From positions 1 through 5,619 of the forward strand of contig CAAFXA010000187.1 in the NCBI GenBank assembly GCA_900766865.1: a stretch of DNA of 5,619 bases, written 5' to 3'. A program made the position numbers and the translations under genes. Below the pieces are notes generated by a model that saw only the letters and a program-made list of their open reading frames with translations, was not told the origin of the DNA and made no database searches. Numbering within the stretch: position 1 is the first letter of the stretch; the number at the start of each line of letters is the position of its first letter. Source of the DNA: an uncultured Akkermansia sp. (GTDB lineage Bacteria > Verrucomicrobiota > Verrucomicrobiia > Verrucomicrobiales > Akkermansiaceae). Shown here in pieces: positions 1 through 4,884 of the stretch.

Positions 1-380
1 AGAAAGGCGCAGGCGCATATCATCATCACCAGGAAGGCAACCCATTGTCCCAGTCGTTTCTGCTGCGGGCATACAATCATGCTGGCTCCCAGCGTGCTCA
101 GCAGCAGGAGGGTGTAAATTGCAGCAGCGCCGAGCAGCGCATACAACATGCCGGCAAGGTATAAACCAACGATCCCCAGAAGATTGGTGCAGGGAACGGC
201 CTCGGCTGCTTCGTGTCCTTGCGGGTTGAGTGCAGACCAGCCCATTTCGCCGATATTGTAGCTCAAGAGGCTGATGATGAGAAGCAGACAAACAGCTACA
301 ATCCCCGCCCCGATAGCTCGGGTGGGCCAGGTTTTCACCGGTTCCTCGGGGGCGGCGTAGCTGTCGGGTTCAAAATCCAT
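1..380 (-). CDS. ftsK: DNA translocase FtsK, N-terminal membrane domain (3' part beyond the window)
   Basis: The 126 visible codons run open to the window edge, so only the N-terminus is present. FtsK is a septal membrane protein whose C-terminal motor pumps chromosomal DNA and activates dimer resolution at cell division; the motor lies outside the window. Visible are a short polar N-tail (residues 1-21), a first membrane helix (about 22-43) ending in the family-typical SLLSYN, a short loop, then NLLGIVGLYLAG (66-77), which matches the 'N-x-x-G-x-x-G' start of the second helix in FtsK 4TM domains. A third helix begins near 110. I chose ATG at 380 because the hydrophobic domain starts soon after it and a promoter-like element lies just upstream; there is no Shine-Dalgarno. 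It is divergent from the 744 gene. The call rests on the 4TM pattern alone, so another multi-spanning protein cannot be fully excluded. Confidence 0.72.
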   Translation of the reverse strand, partial: MDFEPDSYAAPEEPVKTWPTRAIGAGIVAVCLLLIISLLSYNIGEMGWSALNPQGHEAAEAVPCTNLLGIVGLYLAGMLYALLGAAAIYTLLLLSTLGASMIVCPQQKRLGQWVAFLVMMICACAF

Positions 381-394
381 CAGTCGGAGCGCAC

Positions 395-423
395 ATTGTA
401 CCCCATTCCCCCGCGCGGCGCAA
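395..423 (-). promoter_or_regulatory. Candidate sigma70-type promoter for ftsK
   Basis: On the minus strand, TTGCGC (423-418) and TACAAT (400-395) are separated by exactly 17 bp. The -10 box is 5/6 consensus but the -35 is only 3/6. The -10 box ends 14 nt before the ATG at 380, so a start about 7 nt downstream would leave a leader of roughly 8 nt. The arrangement resembles the other promoters in the window, which raises its credibility. Confidence 0.45.
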
Positions 424-462
424 GCCTAAAGTGCGTATTAATCGGGGGTGGGGCGGGAGCTG

Positions 463-496
463 TTATTGCTCATTTGTACGAGCTGTGTTGCAATAA
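463..496. repeat. Inverted repeat TTATTGC / GCAATAA
   Basis: A perfect 7-bp dyad has arms at 463-469 and 490-496. An alternative inner pairing GCTC (468-471) with GAGC (480-483) overlaps the left arm. It lies about 40 bp upstream of the ftsK -35 candidate. It could be an operator or a chance dyad; there is no T-tract making it a terminator. Confidence 0.35.
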
Positions 497-583
497 AACT
501 TAATATCCGAGCAGGGGCTGATTCATATGACGCGTTGGCTTAATCTGCCATCCGGGAGTCATTAGCTCGATAAATTGAAAATT

Positions 584-648
584 GGCGGGGCGGACTTTTT
601 CGGGGTGCAGGACTGAAGCCCCTCGCGCCGAAAGAAGATAAGTCTTTC
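584..648 (+). other. GC-rich foldback with mutually exclusive pairings
   Basis: Three pairings can be drawn. One is an 8-bp stem, TTTTTCGG (596-603) with CCGAAAGA (628-635), including one G-T pair. A second pairs GGCG (584-587) and GGGC (588-591) with CGCC (626-629) and GCCC (618-621). A third is a 6-bp hairpin, GAAAGA (630-635) with TCTTTC (643-648). They compete for 626-635. No U-tract follows, so this is not a terminator. It would be transcribed toward the 744 gene only if an RNA begins upstream of 584; the promoter candidate nearest that gene lies downstream of it. Confidence 0.25.
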
Positions 649-680
649 AACGTGTATTCATGTGATGAGACTGAACGTGT
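649..680. repeat. Direct repeat of AACGTGT upstream of the 744-gene promoter
   Basis: AACGTGT occurs at 649-655 and again at 674-680, 25 bp apart start to start (about 2.4 helical turns). The second copy ends 28 bp before the -35 candidate at 708. Paired heptamers upstream of a -35 can be activator sites, but a chance repeat is quite possible. Confidence 0.2.
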
Positions 681-707
681 TAAAAGTCGTGATAACGCAA
701 AAAAACA

Positions 708-736
708 TTGAATTAAAAGAAAAAATGTAGTAGCAT
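708..736 (+). promoter_or_regulatory. Candidate promoter for the small membrane protein gene
   Basis: TTGAAT (708-713) and TAGCAT (731-736) are 17 bp apart, each 4/6 to consensus, within A-rich DNA. The -10 box ends 7 nt before ATG 744, so the predicted transcript would start at or next to the start codon. Confidence 0.4.
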
Positions 737-743
737 AACAAAT

Positions 744-1163
744 ATGGAGGATGACTCTGAGCAGGAAATGGACATTAATCGCCCCTCGATGCTGAGCGTG
801 GTGCTGTGGTTTGCTGCGGTTGTTGCCCTTCTTACAGAGAGTGTTTTTCTTCTGCTGGACCGGGAATGGCTGATGGCAGGCAGTCTGTTGCTGTGGGGCC
901 TGTTGGCGCTCTGGGCGTTTAAGGTGTTGAGCCGTAAGAAAGACGAGCTTTTTGACTGGCCCATGTGGCTGAAATGTCTTGCCACATTTCTGGGATTAAG
1001 CGGAGCAGTAGGAATGCTGCTGCAGAGCATCAATCTGGGCATGATGGCTACTTATTTTGCCAATCCTGCCTGGTGGGTAACGCCGGTGAGCCTTCTGTGC
1101 CTGGTGCTCACGTTCTTTCTGCCCGCAGTAGTGATGCTTATCTGGCTGGCTCGCCGAGATTAA
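744..1163 (+). CDS. Small four-helix integral membrane protein, unrecognised
   Basis: I do not recognise a family for this 139-residue protein. An acidic N-tail (MEDDSEQEMD) is followed by four hydrophobic stretches at about residues 16-37, 41-63, 74-97 and 108-135. Helix pairs are separated by short charged loops; SRKKDE (about 64-69) joins helices 2 and 3, and the protein ends in ARRD. By the positive-inside rule that basic loop suggests N-in/C-in topology, which is an inference. It is rich in Trp and Leu and has no visible catalytic motif. ATG 744 is preferred because the -10 candidate lies 7 nt upstream; ATG 768, in frame, is the alternative and would drop most of the acidic tail. Neither has a Shine-Dalgarno. 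It converges on aroE with 10 bp between stop codons. The opposite-strand frame here is low-complexity and an unlikely gene. Confidence 0.7.
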   Translation: MEDDSEQEMDINRPSMLSVVLWFAAVVALLTESVFLLLDREWLMAGSLLLWGLLALWAFKVLSRKKDELFDWPMWLKCLATFLGLSGAVGMLLQSINLGMMATYFANPAWWVTPVSLLCLVLTFFLPAVVMLIWLARRD

Positions 1164-1173
1164 GCCTTGTATA

Positions 1174-2040
1174 TCAATGCAGCGCTGCTCGCATGAGTTC
1201 GATGGATGGCATGCGTCCGAACCAATGTTCGAAGGCTATGGCGCCTTGCCACAATAACATGCTGAGACCATCGCTGACGAGGCAGCCTCGCTCTGAGGCC
1301 GCGCGCTGAAGAGGGGTATGGTGGGTGACGATGTCGTAGACAATCTGGCCGGGGCTCAGCCATTCCATCGGCATGGGCAGGGCATCGCCTTCTTTCAGTC
1401 CCAGACTGGTGGCATTAACGATTAAATCTGCTTCTGATACGGCGGCTTGAAGTTCCGGTGTTCCGAAGTGGCAGGAGGTAATCTGTCCGTGGCTGTGAGG
1501 AATGAGTGTGGTCACTTGCTGGGCCAGCTCCGGGCGGGGGCGGTTTACCAGGGTAAGACTACGGCAATGGCTCAGGGCGCATTGCGCTGCCAGGGCAGAG
1601 CCGGCTCCACCGCAGGCCCCCAGCAGAACAATGCGCAGTTCTGCAAGCTGCCGACCGCAGAGTTCCCGGATGGCTTGCTCGAAACCGGGGCCGTCTGTAT
1701 TGTGGCAGTGCCAACCATCCTCTCTGAGTACGAGGGTATTGGCCGCTCCACACAGGGAGGAAAGAGCGTCTGCCTGCACGGCGGCGGCAAACGCCCGTTT
1801 TTTGAAGGGAACAGTAACATTCACCCCTGCAAAGCCTCGCTCTGCCAGTGCTTCCAGCAGTTGTTCAAAGCCATTGTCTGCGGTATCTGCCAACAGTCGC
1901 ACATAGCGGTATGGCAGCCCCGCTTCATCCAGCGCGGCCTGCTGCATCTGGGGCGATTTACTGTGCGCTATGGGATTACCGATAACGCCCAGACGTACCT
2001 CGTCGCCCAGCTCGGGCAGCTCTGCAAGAGTGTAAAACAT
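1174..2040 (-). CDS. aroE: Shikimate dehydrogenase (NADP+)
   Basis: AroE reversibly reduces 3-dehydroshikimate to shikimate with NADPH, step four of the cytosolic shikimate pathway. The 288 residues (family about 270-290) carry the shikimate-binding SKS (27-29), NVTVPFK (74-80) with the catalytic Lys80, Asn101, and Asp116 in NTDGPG. The Rossmann loop GACGGAGSA (141-149) has Cys where Gly is usual, and NRP (166-168) stands for the NADP-phosphate-binding NRT motif. NATSLG and the C-terminal LSMLLWQG with Gln265 complete the set. The ORF extends upstream to ATG 2082, but that codon lies inside the terminator hairpin after yajC, so the ATG at 2040 is the better start. No Shine-Dalgarno or clear promoter precedes it. 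It may depend on readthrough of that terminator or on a promoter I cannot see. Confidence 0.95.
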   Translation of the reverse strand: MFYTLAELPELGDEVRLGVIGNPIAHSKSPQMQQAALDEAGLPYRYVRLLADTADNGFEQLLEALAERGFAGVNVTVPFKKRAFAAAVQADALSSLCGAANTLVLREDGWHCHNTDGPGFEQAIRELCGRQLAELRIVLLGACGGAGSALAAQCALSHCRSLTLVNRPRPELAQQVTTLIPHSHGQITSCHFGTPELQAAVSEADLIVNATSLGLKEGDALPMPMEWLSPGQIVYDIVTHHTPLQRAASERGCLVSDGLSMLLWQGAIAFEHWFGRMPSIELMRAALH

Positions 2041-2049
2041 GAAGAAGCC

Positions 2050-2097
2050 GGAAAAAGGAAACCCGAAGGACGAGTGTATCAACTCGCCCTTCGGTTA
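2050..2097 (-). terminator. Intrinsic terminator after yajC
   Basis: Read on the minus strand, ACCGAAGGGCGAGT (2095-2082) pairs with ACTCGTCCTTCGGGT (2075-2061) across a 6-nt loop, with one bulged C and one G-T pair. TCCTTTTTC follows immediately (2059-2051). It starts 8 nt after the yajC stop and ends about 10 nt before the aroE start, so it closes the trmB-tgt-yajC operon or attenuates readthrough into aroE. Confidence 0.88.
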
Positions 2098-2104
2098 TTC
2101 CGAT

Positions 2105-2485
2105 TTACTTGTTCTTTACGCGAGCGATGGACACTTTCTCCATCTTGAGGCTCACGCTGGGGGAGCACTCAATCAGCACGGTTGTATCCTGCACGTCACG
2201 CACGATGCCATGGATGCCACCGATGGTTACTACCTCATCGCCTACTTTCAGTCCGTCCTGGCGGGCTTTGTCCTCTTTGGCTCTCTTCTGGCTCGGGCGG
2301 ATAAGCATGAAATATAAGATGACGATGAGCAGAATGAAGGGCAGGAAGCTGCTGAACACGCTGGGCTGCTCCTGAGCTGCGGCTGTGGCTTCGGCAGGAG
2401 CGGCGGCAGGCTGGGTGGTAATGGCTGCGGCTTCGGCGGGAGCTGCTGCGGGAGCAGCCTGGGCTAATACGTTGATGTAACTCAT
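2105..2485 (-). CDS. yajC: Sec translocon accessory protein YajC
   Basis: YajC is a small inner-membrane protein associated with the SecDF part of the Sec translocon; in E. coli it is non-essential. The 126 residues comprise an Ala/Pro-rich N-terminal segment (8-40), one membrane helix (about 47-62), the family signature RPSQKR (63-68), a charged linker, and the conserved GDEVVTIGGIHG (82-93) opening the small beta domain. The length slightly exceeds E. coli YajC (110) because of the Ala/Pro segment, which contains PAAAPAEA twice (12-19 and 26-33). The start is fixed by a 4-base ATGA overlap with the tgt stop, which implies translational coupling. No Shine-Dalgarno is visible. secD/secF, its usual downstream neighbours, are absent; a terminator and aroE follow. 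Confidence 0.95.
   Translation of the reverse strand: MSYINVLAQAAPAAAPAEAAAITTQPAAAPAEATAAAQEQPSVFSSFLPFILLIVILYFMLIRPSQKRAKEDKARQDGLKVGDEVVTIGGIHGIVRDVQDTTVLIECSPSVSLKMEKVSIARVKNK
2381..2452 (-). repeat. Imperfect 42-bp-period duplication within yajC
   Basis: The 30-base blocks 2381-2410 and 2423-2452 match at 25 of 30 positions and are offset by 42 bp (14 codons). They encode the two PAAAPAEA copies. This looks like an in-frame duplication that lengthened the disordered N-terminal segment of YajC. Confidence 0.7.
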
Positions 2486-3612
2486 GGTATGTCGTTTGCT
2501 TGGTAACGCGAGATGAAGCTGCGCTTAAAGGCAGCGAATTCACCGGCTGCGATGGCGCTTCTCGCTTGCGCCATGAGCCGCAGGTAAAAGTGGAGGTTCT
2601 GGAAGGAAAGCAGGCGCAGTGCCAGCATTTCCCCGGCGCGGAAGAAGTGGCGTATTGCTGCTCGGGAGAAGCGTGTTACATGCGGGTGCCCTTCCGGGTC
2701 GAGCGGGCGGGAGTCATTTTCCCACCGCTTGTTTTTGATGTGGATTGGGCCGTCCGGCGTGAGGGCTACGCCATGGCGGGCCAGACGCGTGGGCATCACG
2801 CAGTCGAACATGTCGACGCCGCGCTCTATCATTTCCAGCAGCTGCGTGGGGGTTCCCAGTCCCATGGCATAACGAGCCTTGTTCTGCGGAAGGTACGGGG
2901 TGGAATTTTCAATGGCTCGCAGCATTTCTTCCTCCGGCTCGCCTACAGAGACGCCGCCGATGGCATAGCCATCGAAGTCCATGGCTGCCAGCTCTTCTGC
3001 GCAGAGTTTACGCAAATCTGCATATACTGAGCCCTGCACAATACCGAAGTGCTGCTGCAGGCCATTGCCGCTGGTTGGCTGGTGTTCGTCCACCCATTGT
3101 TTGCAACGCTTTGCCCAGCGCAGGGTATAGCCCAGGGACTTTTCCGCGTATTTGCGGTCGCATGGGTAGGGGGGGCACTCATCGAAGAGCATGGCGATGT
3201 CGCTGCCGAGATTGGCCTGAATCTCCATGCTGCGCTCCGGGGTCAGCATCATGTAGGCTCCATCGATGTGGTTGCAGAAGCGTACCCCCTCTTCCGTAAT
3301 TTTGCGCAGGCGAGCCAGGCTCCATACCTGGAAGCCGCCGCTGTCTGTCAGCATGGGGCGGTTCCAGCCGGCAAAGGTATGCAGGCCGCCCAGGTTGCGT
3401 ATGGCTTCATCGCCGGGGCGCAGGCAGAGGTGATAGGTGTTGCCCAGGATAATCTGAGCCCCCAGCGCCTCCAGGTCTTCCGGGTGCAGGGTTTTAACGG
3501 TTCCCTGCGTTCCTACCGGCATGAAAATGGGGGTCGGCACATCGCCGTGCGGCAGGTGCAGGGTGCCGAGGCGTGCGCCGGATGGGTCTGTTTTATGAAG
3601 GGTAAAGCTCAT
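2482..3612 (-). CDS. tgt: tRNA-guanine transglycosylase, zinc-site-less
   Basis: Bacterial Tgt exchanges the wobble guanine (G34) of GUN-anticodon tRNAs for preQ1, the base-insertion step of queuosine synthesis. The 376 residues match family length. Conserved are TDSGGFQV with the general-base Asp90, FDECPPYP (Asp144, with bacterial-type Cys146), the substrate-pocket FGIVQG (189-194), IGGVSVGEP (218-226, with the preQ1-type Val223), and MFDCVMPTR with the nucleophile Asp270. The zinc site is missing: the usual C-x-C-x-x-C after PLDPE is GHPHVTRF (308-315, one residue shorter), and the usual His ligand before Asn is Gln338 in LLSFQNLHFYL. The start at 3612 is chosen because it forms an ATGA overlap with trmB and sits at the standard N-terminus; the frame extends 31 codons further upstream inside trmB. 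It overlaps yajC by 4 bases. Confidence 0.95.
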   Translation of the reverse strand: MSFTLHKTDPSGARLGTLHLPHGDVPTPIFMPVGTQGTVKTLHPEDLEALGAQIILGNTYHLCLRPGDEAIRNLGGLHTFAGWNRPMLTDSGGFQVWSLARLRKITEEGVRFCNHIDGAYMMLTPERSMEIQANLGSDIAMLFDECPPYPCDRKYAEKSLGYTLRWAKRCKQWVDEHQPTSGNGLQQHFGIVQGSVYADLRKLCAEELAAMDFDGYAIGGVSVGEPEEEMLRAIENSTPYLPQNKARYAMGLGTPTQLLEMIERGVDMFDCVMPTRLARHGVALTPDGPIHIKNKRWENDSRPLDPEGHPHVTRFSRAAIRHFFRAGEMLALRLLSFQNLHFYLRLMAQARSAIAAGEFAAFKRSFISRYQANDIP

Positions 3613-4196
3613 GAGTTGCGTACGAATCTGGCAGCGAAGATGGGCTTGCCCATGGCCTCCCACTGCTGTTGGAAATCTGTCTTGGGATAGAAGGGGGCAT
3701 TCCACTCTGCCTGAGAGAAGAGCGGGCTGGCGTTCATCTTTTCACATACCCATTGGAAATATTCCTCGTGATCCGTCTTGAAGAGTACTTCGCCGCCTTC
3801 TGCCAGCGCCTGGTGCAGCACGGGGATGAAGCTATCCTGAACGAGGCGGTTCTTGTGGTGCTTCTCTTTGGGCCAGGGATCGGGGAAGAGATAGTGCAGG
3901 CGGTGAATGCTGCCCGGAGCAACCATCCACTCCAGGAAGTAGCGGCTTTCCACTCGCAGGCCGCGCACGTTGCTCAGCCCGCGTTTTGCGCTCTCGCTGC
4001 ATACTTTGCGAATGCGCCCCAGCAGGCGCTCCACTCCAAGGAATTTTGTCTGTGGGTAGTGCTCCGCCATGGCCAGCAGGAAACCGCCATCGCCGCAGCC
4101 CAAATCTACCTCACAGGTCTGCTCGCCACCCGGCCCGAACATATCGGCCACCGTGTGACGCTTGAAGTAATCTTCCGGTACGAACGCTGTATTCAT
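3609..4196 (-). CDS. trmB: tRNA (guanine-N7-)-methyltransferase
   Basis: TrmB methylates N7 of G46 in the tRNA variable loop using S-adenosylmethionine. The 195-residue protein has the SAM-binding motif EVDLGCGDGGF (29-39), the acidic GVE (54-56) ending strand 2, the family hallmark LFPDPWPKEKHHKNRL (103-118) with Asp106, KTDHEEYF (140-147) with Asp142, and the C-terminal T-D-F-Q (173-176). Aligned by eye to E. coli TrmB, the second Arg region (HxKRR) reads HHKNR and the T-x-x-E motif reads T-x-x-Q; both are substitutions at positions usually considered important. The short N-terminus lacks the extra helix of E. coli TrmB but is typical of compact homologues. It is first in the trmB-tgt-yajC operon. 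Its stop overlaps the tgt start (ATGA). A consensus promoter lies only 11 nt upstream and there is no Shine-Dalgarno. Confidence 0.95.
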   Translation of the reverse strand: MNTAFVPEDYFKRHTVADMFGPGGEQTCEVDLGCGDGGFLLAMAEHYPQTKFLGVERLLGRIRKVCSESAKRGLSNVRGLRVESRYFLEWMVAPGSIHRLHYLFPDPWPKEKHHKNRLVQDSFIPVLHQALAEGGEVLFKTDHEEYFQWVCEKMNASPLFSQAEWNAPFYPKTDFQQQWEAMGKPIFAARFVRNS

Positions 4197-4207
4197 CTTG
4201 CGGGCGA

Positions 4208-4236
4208 ATTGTAGCAGATGCCGTCCCGCTTGTCAA
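4208..4236 (-). promoter_or_regulatory. Strong sigma70-type promoter of trmB-tgt-yajC
   Basis: On the minus strand, TTGACA (4236-4231, 6/6) and TACAAT (4213-4208, 5/6) are spaced exactly 17 bp, with an extended -10 TGC (4216-4214). The -10 box ends 11 nt before the trmB ATG at 4196, giving a predicted leader of only about 4-5 nt. It is the best promoter match in the window. Confidence 0.85.
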
Positions 4237-4289
4237 AGCAAAGTACCGACTGCTGACTATAATTATGGAGCTTGTGTCAGAGTTTAGTC

Positions 4290-4317
4290 TTGCAAGCAAG
4301 CAAAATTGTGCCATAAT
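4290..4317 (+). promoter_or_regulatory. Candidate promoter of sufT
   Basis: TTGCAA (4290-4295, 4/6) and CATAAT (4312-4317, 5/6) are 16 bp apart with an extended -10 TGC at 4309-4311. The -10 box ends 14 nt before ATG 4332, again predicting a leader of about 8 nt. The -35 lies inside the 8-bp palindrome CTTGCAAG (4289-4296), a possible regulator site. It is divergent from the trmB promoter. Confidence 0.6.
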
Positions 4318-4331
4318 GGGCGCTCACAGCA

Positions 4332-4877
4332 ATGTTCAATCAGGAAGTCATTACAGAGGCAGAGACAGCCGGTGTTCAGGTGCCGGCCGGTAATGCCGTT
4401 ATTTTGCCCGAGGGCTCTCGCATCTATATCACTCAGATGCTGGGTAATTCCATTACTGCGGCAACTGACATCGGCCTGGTGCGTATTTCCCGCCATGAGG
4501 CTGCACGCGCCGGTATTATTGCCCCGGAGCAGGTGGATGTGCCGCAGGAGGATATGGACAACCTTACTCTGGAGGAGAAGGTCTGGAAGGTGCTTGGTGG
4601 CGTGTATGACCCGGAGATTCCTGTGGATATTGTGAATCTTGGCCTTATCTACGAGGTGGAGGTGATTCCGCAGAAGGAGGCCGGGGCCTACGTTCATGTG
4701 CGGATGACGCTGACAGCCCCGGGGTGCAGCATGGGCCCCCACCTTATGGCTGAAGCGGAGGCTGGTATTTCTGCACTCGATGGTGTGGGTGAGGTGAATA
4801 TTGAGTTTGTGTGGGACCCGCCGTGGAATCAGGATATGATGACTGAGGAAGCTCGCATGCAGTTGGGGTTGATTTGA
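4332..4877 (+). CDS. sufT: SufT-type iron-sulfur cluster maturation protein (MIP18/DUF59 domain)
   Basis: This 181-residue protein matches the long SufT form of the DUF59/MIP18 family, implicated in maturing or delivering Fe-S clusters to client proteins in the cytoplasm. The SufT-specific N-terminal part (about 20-62) reads ILPEGSRIYITQMLG and then LVRISRHEAARAGI. The DUF59 domain (about 80-175) has DPEIPVDIVNLGLIYE (93-108) and TAPGCSMG (128-135) with the conserved reactive Cys132; the C-terminal VWDPPWNQDMM is also family-typical. It does not contain the P-loop ATPase of ApbC/Mrp, so it is not a DUF59-Mrp fusion. No sufBCDS or isc genes are visible; it is a detached locus with only the following unknown gene as partner. 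The start at 4332 is supported by the promoter 14 nt upstream. There is no Shine-Dalgarno. Confidence 0.88.
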   Translation: MFNQEVITEAETAGVQVPAGNAVILPEGSRIYITQMLGNSITAATDIGLVRISRHEAARAGIIAPEQVDVPQEDMDNLTLEEKVWKVLGGVYDPEIPVDIVNLGLIYEVEVIPQKEAGAYVHVRMTLTAPGCSMGPHLMAEAEAGISALDGVGEVNIEFVWDPPWNQDMMTEEARMQLGLI

Positions 4878-4884
4878 GTCAACT

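Larger units (their letters stand above)
424..707. other. Intergenic region between divergent genes, no gene recognised
   Basis: Together with its two flanking promoter candidates this is the core of a 363-bp gap (381-743). I see no tRNA, tmRNA, SRP RNA or known riboswitch signature and no convincing ORF. The only small frames are a 12-codon one on plus (527-565) and a 20-codon one on minus (500-562), both without initiation signals. The left half is GC-rich; from about 636 to 743 it becomes clearly A-rich, as expected near a promoter. It contains the dyad at 463-496, the GC-rich foldback at 584-648 and a heptamer direct repeat at 649-680, listed separately. It is long for a gap between two near-leaderless promoters, so a regulator site or small RNA is possible but not shown. 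Confidence 0.6.

Noticed and set aside
213..503. 96-codon plus-strand frame at the left edge
   Set aside because: It is antisense to the FtsK 4TM-like coding region and continues into the promoter region; there is no initiation signal or motif.
527..565. 12-codon leader-like ORF (MTRWLNLPSGSH) in the gap upstream of the 744 gene
   Set aside because: It has no repeated regulatory codon, no promoter or SD for it, and no terminator/antiterminator with a U-tract downstream.
1144..1166. Possible GGCT/AGCC hairpin between the convergent 744 gene and aroE
   Set aside because: The stem is only 4 bp and no T-tract follows on either strand, so it does not support a terminator.
1447..2148. 233-codon plus-strand frame antisense to aroE
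   Set aside because: It covers a gene with every AroE motif, extends through the terminator into yajC, and has no initiation signal. It is a shadow frame.
4258..4263. Perfect TATAAT on the plus strand between trmB and sufT
   Set aside because: There is no -35-like hexamer at 16-18 bp, and the sequence is 68 nt from sufT, unlike the geometry of the other promoters. The box at 4312-4317 fits better.
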